DNA of 64,000 bases, from NCBI RefSeq assembly GCF_016950255.1, contig NZ_JACGFN010000002.1:558001-622000 (forward strand), in the 5' to 3' direction. Each line of letters opens with the position of its first letter. Within the stretch, counting starts at the first letter, position 1. This stretch comes from Pectobacterium brasiliense. Its GTDB lineage: Bacteria > Pseudomonadota > Gammaproteobacteria > Enterobacterales > Enterobacteriaceae. A program made the position numbers and the translations under genes. The notes under the pieces are model-generated. The model was given only the letters and a program-made list of their open reading frames with translations, ran no database searches and had not been told where the DNA came from. This document shows, piece by piece, positions 35,190 through 43,184 of the stretch.

Positions 35190-35216
35190 AAAAAAAGCCC
35201 ACTAAAAATAGTGGGC
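35190..35216 (-). terminator. strong terminator without an obvious upstream gene
   Basis: The minus strand reads a 7-bp stem gcccact / agtgggc (with A-T pairs extending it), followed by seven T. No clear gene lies upstream of it on this strand; the only candidate is a 38-codon frame at 35307-35423. Confidence 0.75.
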
Positions 35217-35306
35217 GGGGTACTGCTATTATCGTTATGTAAAAACCCTGGTGTTTTGCGGCACTTCATTCGGCTTCTGTCTGACTCTTACAGTACCGAA
35301 CGAACA

Positions 35307-35423
35307 TTAAGGCAACATTAGGCGCATAAAAATTCTGACGATTGCTGTGATAGCCTGCACCAACACTATCGCCATCGTCTCCGCTTTGCTTCGTTGGTCG
35401 AGATCGGTCAGAATGGCCTGCAT
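35307..35423 (-). CDS. possible small membrane peptide
   Basis: A 38-residue open frame, with a charged start (MQAILTDLDQRSKAE) and a hydrophobic helix (TMAIVLVQAITAIVRIFMRL) ending LP. It is too short for routine calling. A strong terminator lies 91 bp downstream on the same strand. There is no convincing Shine-Dalgarno site, so it may be chance, or the region may encode an untranslated RNA. Confidence 0.25.
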   Translation of the reverse strand: MQAILTDLDQRSKAETMAIVLVQAITAIVRIFMRLMLP

Positions 35424-35464
35424 ATGCCCATAAAGGGGTAACAATCCATTAGGGAGGATGACGG

Positions 35465-35953
35465 GTGTTTCCCTCTTTCTTAAGACGAACCGCAGCGAAA
35501 AACGGCAGTTATGCCAATGAAATCAGCAGCAGTATTACGATCAATCGCCCGGCAGAACGCTTGTTTGATCTCTGGCGCAAACCGGAAACGTTGCCGATCC
35601 TGATGGGCCATTTCGCCAGTATCGAGATACTGAACTATACCGACTCCAACTGGCGGATTAACACGCCGATTGGCGCGCTCATTGAGTGGCAGGCTCGTAT
35701 TATTGATGAAAAACTGGGGGAATATATCCACTGGCGTTCGCTGGAAGGGGCACGGGTTCCGAATGAAGGCCGGCTTTCTTTTCAACCAGCCACATCGGAA
35801 GCAGGTACAACCGTAACGCTGACGATTCGCTACAACCCACCGGGGGGCTTGATCGGGAAAAAGATCGGCCAAATGTTTGATATGTTTTCTCGCGATATGC
35901 TGACGAAAACACTCTATCGTTTCAAAAAATTAGCGGAGGATGAACTGGCCTGA
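35465..35953 (+). CDS. SRPBCC-fold protein (polyketide cyclase/dehydrase-like)
   Basis: 162 residues from GTG 35465, with GGGAGG 7 bases upstream. After a short basic N-terminus, the sequence EISSSITINRPAERLFDLWRKPETLPILMGHFASIEIL begins a START/SRPBCC ligand-binding fold, continuing with WEA-type strands (GEYIHWRSLEGARVPNEGRLSFQPA) and the long C-terminal helix MLTKTLYRFKKLAEDEL. Members bind hydrophobic ligands, but the ligand here is unknown. No operon partner is evident; marC starts 82 bp downstream on the same strand. Confidence 0.75.
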   Translation: MFPSFLRRTAAKNGSYANEISSSITINRPAERLFDLWRKPETLPILMGHFASIEILNYTDSNWRINTPIGALIEWQARIIDEKLGEYIHWRSLEGARVPNEGRLSFQPATSEAGTTVTLTIRYNPPGGLIGKKIGQMFDMFSRDMLTKTLYRFKKLAEDELA

Positions 35954-36035
35954 GTCGCGCCAGACATCATAGCAACAGGTCATCAGTGACCGTTTTCCCG
36001 AACTGACGAAAGCGCCCCAATAAAAGGAACGTAGA

Positions 36036-36710
36036 ATGCTGGAATTGATTCAAACCATTGGTCTTGGTCTGGTGTTAATCCTGCCACTCGCGAACCCACT
36101 GACAACGGTAGCGGTATTTTTAGCGATGTCCGGCAACATGAGCCAGGGGGAACGAAATCGCCAAATCTTTCAGGCTTCGCTCTACGTCTTCATCATTATG
36201 ACCGTCGCGTACTACGCAGGTCAGGTCGTAATGAATACCTTCGGAATCTCCATTCCTGGGTTGCGCATTGCCGGCGGGCTCATCGTCGCATTTATCGGTT
36301 TTCGCATGCTTTTTCCTCAGCAGAAGCCAGAACATGCGCCTGAAGTCAAAAGCAAAAAAGAAGAAATCAACGACAGCTTCTCCGCCAATGAGGTCAATAT
36401 CGCCTTCGTTCCACTGGCGATGCCCAGCACCGCGGGGCCAGGAACTATTGCCCTCATCATTAGTTCTGCCTCACAAATCAAGAGCGGCGTCGATATCACG
36501 CCATGGGTGATTACCGTTGCCCCCGTACTCACGTTTATGTTGATCAGCCTGATCGTCTGGCTCAGTCTGAAAAGTTCGGGTCTGATTATGCGTTTTATCG
36601 GGAAAAGCGGCATTGAAGCCATTTCACGGCTGATGGGGTTCCTGCTGGTTTGCATGGGCGTACAGTTCATCATTAACGGTACGCTGGAGATCGTACATTC
36701 CCTGCATTAA
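36036..36710 (+). CDS. marC: inner membrane protein, MarC/YchE family
   Basis: 224 residues with about six membrane segments, close to E. coli MarC (221): [72 protein letters not shown] and the end [20 protein letters not shown]. Despite its name the family has no proven role in multiple antibiotic resistance, and its substrate is unknown. In E. coli marC is divergent from marRAB; here no marRAB is nearby. Confidence 0.9.
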   Translation: MLELIQTIGLGLVLILPLANPLTTVAVFLAMSGNMSQGERNRQIFQASLYVFIIMTVAYYAGQVVMNTFGISIPGLRIAGGLIVAFIGFRMLFPQQKPEHAPEVKSKKEEINDSFSANEVNIAFVPLAMPSTAGPGTIALIISSASQIKSGVDITPWVITVAPVLTFMLISLIVWLSLKSSGLIMRFIGKSGIEAISRLMGFLLVCMGVQFIINGTLEIVHSLH

Positions 36711-36890
36711 GTTGAAGATGCGGGAGAGATATCAATACGTTGCCAGATAGCCCAATTAGCGTCTATAACTTTGAATGGCGGGTTTATTCATTGGTCGCAA
36801 GCGAATATCCCGCTGGTTTGCCATTGATGATGACATAACAAAAAGAAAGCGTGATTTTGCTTACCTAGCGGAAAATAGGTGCGGCCAACA

Positions 36891-38489
36891 ATGAAAATAA
36901 AAAAACGATTCCCAATCAATTTACGTTCGCTCATTTTATCCCTCGCCATTATCAGCATGATCATCACGCTGACCAATGCTTATGTTGCTGTTTACAATGT
37001 ACAAAAGAAGCTCATTACCGATCAGATACTGAGCTCAAACCTTAACTATTCTTCCAAGTTAGCGGCGACCACAGAAAGTTTTTTATCTTCAGCACAGCAG
37101 GAACTAGCTTACAGCGCGACATCAATAGCGGACAGTTTTAGTGACGATGCGACGCTCCTGAGTAAAAGTGAACAGACATACCGCATGAGCCAAAGCTTTA
37201 ATTCTATTTTCGTTGCAAATACTCAGAATCAGATACACGCGGTTTACCCAACCTCGCTGAATCTGAAAGGAAGTACGCTGACCTCTGATGCCAGCAAGCT
37301 GGCGCTCGTGGAACAAAAGCCGTTAATCAGCCAGCCTTATATTTCAGTTACGGGAAATTTGATCGTGCTGGTTTCCTCCCCGATAAAAGACAAACAGGGA
37401 AATTATCTCGGTTACATCGGCGGAACCATTTATTTAAAAAATCAAAACGTCTTAAACGAATTCATGAACACCCATTTTTATAACGATTACTCCAGCGTTT
37501 ACGTCATCGATAAAAGCGGGATTGTTCTCTATCATCAGGATAAGCAGTGGGTCGGCAAGCCCGTCAGTGATGAGAGAATTAAGAACGCGCTTCACAACAA
37601 GAAGAGTGGTACCGCCGCGATGCCCGATATGCAAGGTACGCCGTCTTTGGCGGGTTTCGATACAGTCAATTCATCCGGCTGGGTCATCATTACTTTGCAC
37701 CCTTCTCAAACCGTTATCGATTTGCTCAGCACCGTGATGCGTTCCGTTTTATACGAAGGTGCCCCGGTAATGGCATTAACGCTTATCGCGCTCACCCTAC
37801 TCGCCTTCTATATCGCCAACCCTCTGCGCTTGCTGGCCGTTTCTGCCAGTAAAATGGAAGAGTCCGGTGTGATTGAAAAAATAAAGAAAGTCCCCTCCTG
37901 GTATTTTGAGGTTGAGCAGCTAAAACGCGTCATTCTTTTCGGTACCCTGCTGCTGCATAAGCGGATTGGCAAACTGAGTTTGCAGGCCCACACCGATCCA
38001 CTCACTGGGTTGCTCAATCGTCGTGGTATCTATGAAAGCATCGAACTCATTCTCTCAAAGAGCAATCGGGTTGCCGCTATCGTGATTGATATCGACCATT
38101 TCAAACGCGTGAATGATACCTACGGACACAATATCGGCGATGACGTCATCAGGCTGTTGGCGAAAAACATAAAACAGGGTTCGCGCGAATCCGATCTGAT
38201 TTGCCGCACTGGCGGAGAGGAATTCCTCGCACTTCTGCCCGATACGGACATGACGCAGGCTGCTGATATTGCTGAACGGCTGCGTAAAAAAGTGGAAAAA
38301 ATGCCGCTACCGATTCCTGAAAACATCACGATTTCACTAGGCGTCACCTGTTTTACTCCGGGAATGGAGCAGATCGATAGCGTCTTGAAAATCGCGGACG
38401 ACGCCCTCTATCAGGCCAAACATGAAGGCAGAAACCGAGTCGTTATCAAAGTAGCCTCCGATAATTCAGTTAATCACAACACGGAATAG
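36891..38489 (+). CDS. membrane-bound diguanylate cyclase (Cache-type sensor, GGEEF)
   Basis: 532 residues from ATG 36891; a GTG four codons upstream is the alternative. A first membrane helix (about 13-35), a periplasmic region of about 250 residues resembling a dCache sensor (LKNQNVLNEFMN, YVIDKSGIVLYHQD), a second membrane helix (about 290-310) and a GGDEF domain follow (HTDPLTGLLNRRG, IDIDHFKRVNDTYGHNIGDDV). The active site is GGEEF (about 441-445). The inhibitory I-site RxxD is present five residues before it (RESD). It should make cyclic di-GMP in response to a periplasmic ligand that cannot be named. Confidence 0.9.
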   Translation: MKIKKRFPINLRSLILSLAIISMIITLTNAYVAVYNVQKKLITDQILSSNLNYSSKLAATTESFLSSAQQELAYSATSIADSFSDDATLLSKSEQTYRMSQSFNSIFVANTQNQIHAVYPTSLNLKGSTLTSDASKLALVEQKPLISQPYISVTGNLIVLVSSPIKDKQGNYLGYIGGTIYLKNQNVLNEFMNTHFYNDYSSVYVIDKSGIVLYHQDKQWVGKPVSDERIKNALHNKKSGTAAMPDMQGTPSLAGFDTVNSSGWVIITLHPSQTVIDLLSTVMRSVLYEGAPVMALTLIALTLLAFYIANPLRLLAVSASKMEESGVIEKIKKVPSWYFEVEQLKRVILFGTLLLHKRIGKLSLQAHTDPLTGLLNRRGIYESIELILSKSNRVAAIVIDIDHFKRVNDTYGHNIGDDVIRLLAKNIKQGSRESDLICRTGGEEFLALLPDTDMTQAADIAERLRKKVEKMPLPIPENITISLGVTCFTPGMEQIDSVLKIADDALYQAKHEGRNRVVIKVASDNSVNHNTE

Positions 38490-38529
38490 ACACGCTCAAC
38501 ACGCATCCCGCGAACGGAAAAACAGGCAA

Positions 38530-38652
38530 AAAAAAACCCGCACAAGGCGGGCCAAGGTCATTCTAATGACAGGGATGGTTAACTAACACAACACTCACAG
38601 GGATGTGAGGTACTGACAAGGGATGGAAGGACTATAGCAAGCCAAATGTATA
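38530..38652 (-). ncRNA. candidate small RNA with repeated UCCC motifs
   Basis: A minus-strand terminator (stem cccgc 38537-38541 / gcggg 38547-38551, then nine T) follows about 100 bp with no open frame. The RNA would carry CATCCCT three times. One copy lies in the loop of the stem CTCACA-TCCC-TGTGAG; a further short hairpin is GTCAT-TAGA-ATGAC. A possible promoter (TTAACC, 17 bp, TACTAT) lies just upstream. Unrecognised among sRNAs I know. On the opposite strand the motif reads CAGGGATG in a loop, similar to CsrA-binding sites, but that strand has no terminator. The rest of the 38490-38975 gap shows nothing clear. Confidence 0.45.
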
Positions 38653-38975
38653 GTATTGTCATCAGCAAGTAAGGTTAATCTACCGGTTGTAAAACAACAT
38701 TGGTGAGACTGCCCAGCCGCCCTATTTGGCTATTTCAGCCTGCTTTCCCCCGTTCGCAATGACGCTTTTTAGGTTTTCATCAGCGCAACCAGCAGCGCCA
38801 TAATGCCCAGAACGCTCGACAATCGACCATCCTTCCTGATGCCATGCAGCCATCGCCATCTTCAGGTACATTCGCTTTACCGCCAACCGCATCAGGTATT
38901 ACTCTGATCGCATGACTTGTCATGACAAGGCTGGCAAATTTTTGCCGCCTTTTTCAAAATATTACGAGGCGATGC

Positions 38976-39611
38976 ATGAAACTTTTCATTTACGAACACT
39001 GCCCATTCTGTGTCAGAGCCAGAATGATTTTTGGTCTGAAAGATCTGCCTGTTGAGCAATCCGTCATCATGGAAGGCGACATTGACACGCCAACACGCAT
39101 GGTGGGTCGCAAAGTGGTGCCGATCCTACAGAAAGAAGATGGCAGCTTCATGCCGGAAAGCATGGATATCGTCCACTATATCGATAGCAAGCAAGCGCCG
39201 CTAATCGCCGATAAACCGGTTGATGCTGAGATTGAAGCCTGGTGTAAGTCCGTTTCCAGCGCGGTGTTTAACCTTGCGGTTCCCCGTTTTACGAAAGCCG
39301 ATTTCAAAGAGCTTTCCACGCCAGAGGCGCGTCATGCCTACACCCTGCGCGAAGAAAAAGCCTTCGGCGATCTGGATGCGCTGCTCGCAAAAACGCCGGA
39401 ACTGATTGCGGAAGTGGAGCAGAAACTCAAGGCGCTGGAGCCACGTCTGGCAAACGTCAGTACCATTTCCACCACCGACTTTATTCTGTTCCCGATCTTA
39501 CTGTCGCTCACGATCGTGAAAGGCGTACAGTTTGGCCCTCACGTTCACGCGTACCTTGAGCGTGTATCAATAGCCAGCAAGGTCGGCTTGTTGACCGATA
39601 AAGCACTGTAA
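38976..39611 (+). CDS. grxB: glutaredoxin 2
   Basis: 211 residues from ATG 38976 (MKLFIYEHCPFCVRARMIFG), with GAGG 7 bases upstream; the open frame reaches 18 codons further without similarity. The thioredoxin-fold N-terminal half holds the CPFC active site (residues 9-12) and PESMDIVHYID. The C-terminal half is the all-helical Grx2 domain. E. coli GrxB has 215 residues and CPYC. It reduces protein and low-molecular disulfides using glutathione. Single gene, followed by its own terminator. Confidence 0.95.
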   Translation: MKLFIYEHCPFCVRARMIFGLKDLPVEQSVIMEGDIDTPTRMVGRKVVPILQKEDGSFMPESMDIVHYIDSKQAPLIADKPVDAEIEAWCKSVSSAVFNLAVPRFTKADFKELSTPEARHAYTLREEKAFGDLDALLAKTPELIAEVEQKLKALEPRLANVSTISTTDFILFPILLSLTIVKGVQFGPHVHAYLERVSIASKVGLLTDKAL

Positions 39612-39633
39612 AACGGCAAGATAGAAACAACAA

Positions 39634-39665
39634 AGGAGCGGCTTATAGCGGCTCCTTATTTTTAG
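39634..39665 (+). terminator. grxB terminator
   Basis: The arms aaggagc (39634-39640) and gctcctt (39652-39658) are followed by TATTTTT. Confidence 0.85.
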
Positions 39666-39708
39666 CAACGTTCGGATGACGTCGTTCATTTATCCATATC
39701 AATCAGGA

Positions 39709-40131
39709 TTATTGATCCTTGGGATAAAGTTCACACCCTTCTACATCATGCTCAAGCTCAATCACCGAATACGACTGAGCATTTTTCGTTTTCTTTATCA
39801 GGAAAGGACTTGTCGAAAAATAGCTCCCAATGTTCGCATCATCCACGAAACAGGCAATGATCTCCTTTTCATTCTCCGAGAGAATACGTAGCGAATACGT
39901 CCAACTGCCATCTGTGTCTGTGGCTTCTGCCCGGTCTTTTTCCTGGCTAAACACATAATCACCGGTATCTTTCAGCAGCGTCCCTTTAGGGAAATGTTTC
40001 GGTCCAAAAGAACTGCGGAAAGTAGTCACATCCAAATGTTTCAGCACCGTTAGCGCATCCGTTTTTGTTGCAGAAAAACCGGTCTGGGGAATCATCAATA
40101 CTGAAAAAATCACGGCCAAAAATAGTTTCAT
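39709..40131 (-). CDS. hypothetical secreted protein
   Basis: 140 residues with a clear signal peptide (MKLFLAVIFSVLMIPQTGFSA, cleavage probably after FSA). The mature part of about 120 residues has two cysteines (IIACFVDD and EGCELYP) that could form one disulfide. It contains a predicted beta-rich middle (GSWTYSLRILSENEKEIIACF). I do not recognise the family. It is monocistronic and convergent with grxB. Confidence 0.7.
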   Translation of the reverse strand: MKLFLAVIFSVLMIPQTGFSATKTDALTVLKHLDVTTFRSSFGPKHFPKGTLLKDTGDYVFSQEKDRAEATDTDGSWTYSLRILSENEKEIIACFVDDANIGSYFSTSPFLIKKTKNAQSYSVIELEHDVEGCELYPKDQ

Positions 40132-40195
40132 TTACTGCAACCCTGCGATAGAACATCCGTGCGCGTATTCTATTTTAAAAATACGATTCGCAATA

Positions 40196-40226
40196 GCGTT
40201 ATGGGGCACGCTTTACCCCATAACGC
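40196..40226. repeat. 11-bp perfect inverted repeat
   Basis: The arms gcgttatgggg and ccccataacgc surround a 9-base centre. No T-run follows on either strand, so it is not a standard terminator. It lies 10 bp past the stop of the small frame at 40237-40386. Confidence 0.8.
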
Positions 40227-40236
40227 GTGACGGATT

Positions 40237-40386
40237 TCAGGCGTTATTTTGCCGTAACGTCTTACTAAACGCGCTTTGCGTTTCCGGCATGACATGATGA
40301 TATTCCAGCGCATGCTGATTAAGGAAGCACACACCGTCGATCGGCAGCGTACCAAAAGGGGAAAGCGGTTTAATACGGCGGTCCAT
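40237..40386 (-). CDS. small protein downstream of the isocyanide synthase, possibly a truncated TauD-type oxygenase
   Basis: 49 residues from ATG 40386, with GGTGGA upstream. It begins MDRRIKPLSPFGTLPIDGV. This opening resembles the N-terminus of TauD-family Fe(II)/2-oxoglutarate oxygenases (PL.PFG...G), the family of PvcB/IsnB that normally follows an isocyanide synthase. The frame ends after 49 codons, well before any HxD iron-binding motif. It lies 79 bp after the isocyanide synthase gene on the same strand. It is either a remnant of the lost partner or an unrelated small protein; the similarity is short and I hold it loosely. Confidence 0.45.
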   Translation of the reverse strand: MDRRIKPLSPFGTLPIDGVCFLNQHALEYHHVMPETQSAFSKTLRQNNA

Positions 40387-40465
40387 GCTATTTTCCACCC
40401 TGTATATTCCTTTATAAGATGACAATATCGATATCTCGGCGAACGATAAGACGAGAACAGTACGC

Positions 40466-41425
40466 TTATGCTAGATCATGCTGTTTAACCAAGTAATGGC
40501 TAGGCATCCCGCGGATTTCCACGATTTCACCGTCCAGCCGCTGTGCATCGATATTCTTCATTAACACAAACTGCCCATTAACATTGGCGGCTACGCCATG
40601 CCAGGGCGTCAACCAATCGTCCTTCGTGGGCATCATATGAATACCCAGCTTCAGACTGTCCGAAGGCTGAGGGTGAATAGACAACCGGATAGCGTCTGGG
40701 AATTGTTCAGCAAGCAGATTGCCCCATGCCCAACTGCGTTGAATAACGCTACACGCGCGTTTTTTGGCATCTTTCTGTAACGCCGCATTAGAGCCGGTAT
40801 AGTCAGGCCTCAGGCTATCTTCATAGAGGAAACGGGTCATTGAGCGGTAAAGCTGTAAACCTTCTTCGCTCTGTATGAGCTGCGCTTTCACCTCCTCTTC
40901 TGAGTCAGCGTAATGCTCAACCAGTTGCTGGCGAAGGCGGTCATAGTCAGCGGTGAGCGCCGCCATATTCTCTACATCTTTAAGATTAAAAACGCTGAGA
41001 TGAACGGCACCCAGTTCATGCAGTAAATTCTCAATCTCATCCTGATAAATATTAATCGTTTCGTCGCTGGTCCCAATCAGATCGCCAAATACATGCCCAT
41101 CAGAACAAATTCGAATATGCGCACCGGGTGGATAATAAAGCTGAATACGCTGACATAATGAATTCAGGAAGATCAGGGACAAACGCTCTGCCATATCTGG
41201 CATTCTGCCCAACACCTTATAAGGGCTAGGAGATTTAAACGGAAACGCAGGCAGAATGAGTTCAATTTGACGTTCTTCTTCAACAAAAGCACGAATTCTG
41301 GGTAATTGAACCTGGGTCACCTGAGACTCTTCTTCACTAATTGGTTTCGTCGACTGGGTAAACCTACGCCGATATTGAATTAACTCACTTAATATTAGCG
41401 ATGAAACTAATTCATTATTCATCAT
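40466..41425 (-). CDS. isocyanide (isonitrile) synthase family protein, PvcA/Dit1-like
   Basis: 319 residues from ATG 41425, which has TGAGG 9 bases upstream. The Dit1/PvcA family signature is clear: LPAFPFKSPSPYKVLGRMPDMAERLSL-type block (about residues 58-85), YYPPGAHIRICSDGHVFGDLIG (about 97-118) and a C-terminal basic/aromatic region with HPQP, LTPWHGVAA. These enzymes convert the amino group of tyrosine or tryptophan to an isocyanide using ribulose-5-phosphate. Usually a PvcB-type oxygenase follows; only a short possible fragment is seen here. Product and substrate cannot be read from the sequence. Confidence 0.75.
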   Translation of the reverse strand: MMNNELVSSLILSELIQYRRRFTQSTKPISEEESQVTQVQLPRIRAFVEEERQIELILPAFPFKSPSPYKVLGRMPDMAERLSLIFLNSLCQRIQLYYPPGAHIRICSDGHVFGDLIGTSDETINIYQDEIENLLHELGAVHLSVFNLKDVENMAALTADYDRLRQQLVEHYADSEEEVKAQLIQSEEGLQLYRSMTRFLYEDSLRPDYTGSNAALQKDAKKRACSVIQRSWAWGNLLAEQFPDAIRLSIHPQPSDSLKLGIHMMPTKDDWLTPWHGVAANVNGQFVLMKNIDAQRLDGEIVEIRGMPSHYLVKQHDLA

Positions 41426-41522
41426 ATAAAAAAACCTCATTACTTTACATTAATTTAAAAAGGAATTAACTACATAGCTATGGCGTAGAAACAATAGAAT
41501 AAAACACTTACGCGAATACAAT

Positions 41523-41553
41523 AAAAAAACTGAATGACATGTTCAGTTTTTTT
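41523..41553. terminator. bidirectional terminator upstream of the isocyanide synthase gene
   Basis: The 12-bp stem aaaaaaactgaa / ttcagttttttt with a 7-base loop has T-runs on both strands. On the minus strand it would separate the Rhs region from the isocyanide synthase gene. Confidence 0.8.
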
Positions 41554-41678
41554 ATTTACGCCACTAATAATTAACTTTAATGCTAAATAAGCATGATAAG
41601 AATTAAGAAAGTAATTATTAAAAATGAGGATAAGTGACGATGGAGGCTGATCTCTTCCCTTTCCTCAGTACCGTACGT

Positions 41679-41731
41679 CCCATAGCGGAACTGGTAGCGC
41701 TGACCCAACGCATCCGTCACTGCCGTCAGCG
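41679..41731 (-). pseudogene. decayed rhs core fragment
   Basis: The minus strand encodes [17 protein letters not shown], identical to a stretch of the intact Rhs protein (DNA near 45638-45690), then loses similarity on both sides. It is a remnant of a third Rhs copy beyond the displaced EndoU cassette. The 200 bp around it hold no intact frame. Confidence 0.85.
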
Positions 41732-41804
41732 ATTAACCTTAAAGGCCGCTGACTGGAAGAGTCGGGTTTTATCACCGGGATGCCCGTCACCGTCAAGGTG
41801 GAAA

Positions 41805-41851
41805 GGGGCAGGATTATTATTGAGACGCAGATTAATCTGTAGCGACTGACC
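41805..41851. repeat. 47-bp Rhs-cassette repeat, copy 1
   Basis: It begins ggggcaggattattattgag and differs from the copy at 43085-43131 at three positions. In both copies a CCGGAAG/CTTCCGG hairpin follows within 20 bp, and an immunity gene lies beyond that hairpin. Confidence 0.9.
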
Positions 41852-41865
41852 AACCGCTAAAAATC

Positions 41866-41911
41866 AAAAGCCGGAAGGATCATGGTGATCTCTTCCGGCT
41901 TTTATTTTTTA
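41866..41911. terminator. terminator after the second immunity gene
   Basis: The arms aaaagccggaag and cttccggctttt enclose a 14-base loop, with T-runs on both strands. It directly follows the EndoU immunity gene on the minus strand. Confidence 0.85.
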
Positions 41912-41912
41912 A

Positions 41913-42236
41913 TTATTTATCATTTTTACTTAACAACAGTTCCTTCCAACCTTCTAAATATTTTCTAAACTCACCGATAGAGGATATATCGATTTCCTCA
42001 TCAGTGTATTCATTACATATATTAACACCACTCGTTTTAATGGTGACTGTATGAGCATTACCAGTCCCTTCCCATACAGGAACCTTCCCAGAAAGAACAT
42101 CATCACAAGCAGAGATATACTCATTCACGCCATACAAACTGCTTTGGATATCCCCTTGTAAAAAATCAGAAATAACATGAAGCTCATAGTTAATTTCAAG
42201 ATCAGGGTATCCATCAGCAGCAAAATAATATTTCAT
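41913..42236 (-). CDS. probable immunity protein to the displaced EndoU toxin tip
   Basis: 107 residues from ATG 42236, with AGGTGG 6 bases upstream. It begins MKYYFAADGYPDLEINYELHV and is acidic and AT-rich. Similar small proteins accompany EndoU-type contact-dependent toxins. The place directly after the EndoU-type Rhs tip on the same strand, before a terminator, is the usual place of a cognate immunity gene. Pairing is inferred from position. Confidence 0.7.
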   Translation of the reverse strand: MKYYFAADGYPDLEINYELHVISDFLQGDIQSSLYGVNEYISACDDVLSGKVPVWEGTGNAHTVTIKTSGVNICNEYTDEEIDISSIGEFRKYLEGWKELLLSKNDK

Positions 42237-42329
42237 AAAACCCACCTAATATATTGGATAAGCTATATTAATATCCCCTACTTTATCCAGCCAGCCTTCA
42301 ATCTTCACTCCACTAGAAGAAAAACCTGA

Positions 42330-43067
42330 CTATTTACCGTTTGGAGAAACAGTACCATTATTATAAGCACCTCTTATTTCCGACATAACTTTCTGTCTAC
42401 TCCAACTATCAGGGAAAAATGAAGATTCCGGCCCTTTATTTACCCAAGAACCTGATGCTTTATCAAATACTTCAACTTTAGCACGATATACACCTTGCGA
42501 ATTTGGACCACTAGTAATCTCAGATATTCTAGCTTTTCCTTCATGTCCAATACTGGCTCGGTGATGAAAACCTATAGCTTTACCTTTCTTGTTTATTTCT
42601 CCATGAAATACATGTTCCGCATTGATTTTAGGATCACGCTTATCCAGCCCGAACGGATCTACCCACTCCAGCGGATTATGCACATAACCCTGCGGCCTTA
42701 TTCCCCCGCCCAGCCCTATCGGGTCCGGCGACAGATACTGTCCGCTTTCCGCATCATAGTAACGATGCCGGTTGTAGTAAAGCCCCGTTTCCGCATCAAA
42801 CAGCTGACCCTGATAGCGCAGCTCGCAATATACCTCTTCGTTCGCCGCATCCCCCAGGTAGCGCCGCAGCGGGATAGGTCGCCGCTCTTCGCGGTGTGCG
42901 CCCCACAGCCCCTGTTCACCACGCCAGCGGATCTCACCTTCCTCACTGCACAGCTCTCTCGCGGTTCCTGTCAGGTCGGTCACGATGTAGTGCAGTTGCG
43001 TACTGTCGCCCTGTGCCTCCACCTGTGCCAGCGGCCGGAAGCTTCCCGGCTCGTACACCCACTGCAC
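42330..43067 (-). CDS. displaced (orphan) Rhs C-terminal tip with EndoU nuclease domain
   Basis: 245 residues, opening with [18 protein letters not shown], nearly identical to the last core section of the full Rhs protein up to [13 protein letters not shown]. Then a different toxin domain begins: [32 protein letters not shown] and [21 protein letters not shown], the pattern of the bacterial EndoU RNase family. The GTG 'start' corresponds to an internal Val of the core, and there is no good ribosome-binding site. It is therefore probably a silent cassette that becomes expressed after recombination with the intact rhs gene through about 400 bp of homology. Confidence 0.8.
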   Translation of the reverse strand: MQWVYEPGSFRPLAQVEAQGDSTQLHYIVTDLTGTARELCSEEGEIRWRGEQGLWGAHREERRPIPLRRYLGDAANEEVYCELRYQGQLFDAETGLYYNRHRYYDAESGQYLSPDPIGLGGGIRPQGYVHNPLEWVDPFGLDKRDPKINAEHVFHGEINKKGKAIGFHHRASIGHEGKARISEITSGPNSQGVYRAKVEVFDKASGSWVNKGPESSFFPDSWSRQKVMSEIRGAYNNGTVSPNGK

Positions 43068-43077
43068 TTCCCGTGAC
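42675..43077. repeat. Rhs core direct repeat, displaced copy
   Basis: About 400 bp nearly identical to 43970-44370 in the intact rhs gene. Differences are scattered single bases. The similarity stops sharply where the toxin domain begins, and again at 43077 at the other end. Confidence 0.9.
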
Positions 43078-43084
43078 GTTGAGC

Positions 43085-43131
43085 GGGGCAGGATTATTAT
43101 TGAGACGCAGATTAATTTATAGCGACTGGCC
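43085..43131. repeat. 47-bp Rhs-cassette repeat, copy 2
   Basis: It has three mismatches to the copy at 41805-41851. It sits between the displaced Rhs core fragment and the terminator of the first immunity gene. Confidence 0.9.
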
Positions 43132-43139
43132 TGGCTATA

Positions 43140-43183
43140 AAATAAAATAGCCGGAAGGATCGTGAGTTCGCTTCCGGTTTTTA
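43140..43183 (-). terminator. terminator after the first immunity gene
   Basis: The arms ccggaag (43151-43157) and cttccgg (43171-43177) are followed on the minus strand by CTATTTTATTTTA. It begins just past the stop at 43185. Confidence 0.75.
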
Positions 43184-43184
43184 T

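Noticed and set aside
35012..35269. 85-codon minus-strand frame with a hydrophobic middle
   Set aside because: It runs straight through the strong terminator at 35190-35216, lacks a ribosome-binding site and has very AT-rich, low-complexity composition.
38560..38640. Plus-strand reading of the CAGGGATG repeats as a CsrB/RsmB-type RNA
   Set aside because: Only three motifs are present and no terminator exists on that strand; the minus strand has the terminator. Kept only as a remark under the candidate sRNA.
41634..41849. 71-codon plus-strand frame and 62-codon minus-strand frame beside the isocyanide synthase gene
   Set aside because: They are mosaics of the rhs remnant and the 47-bp repeat rather than genes.
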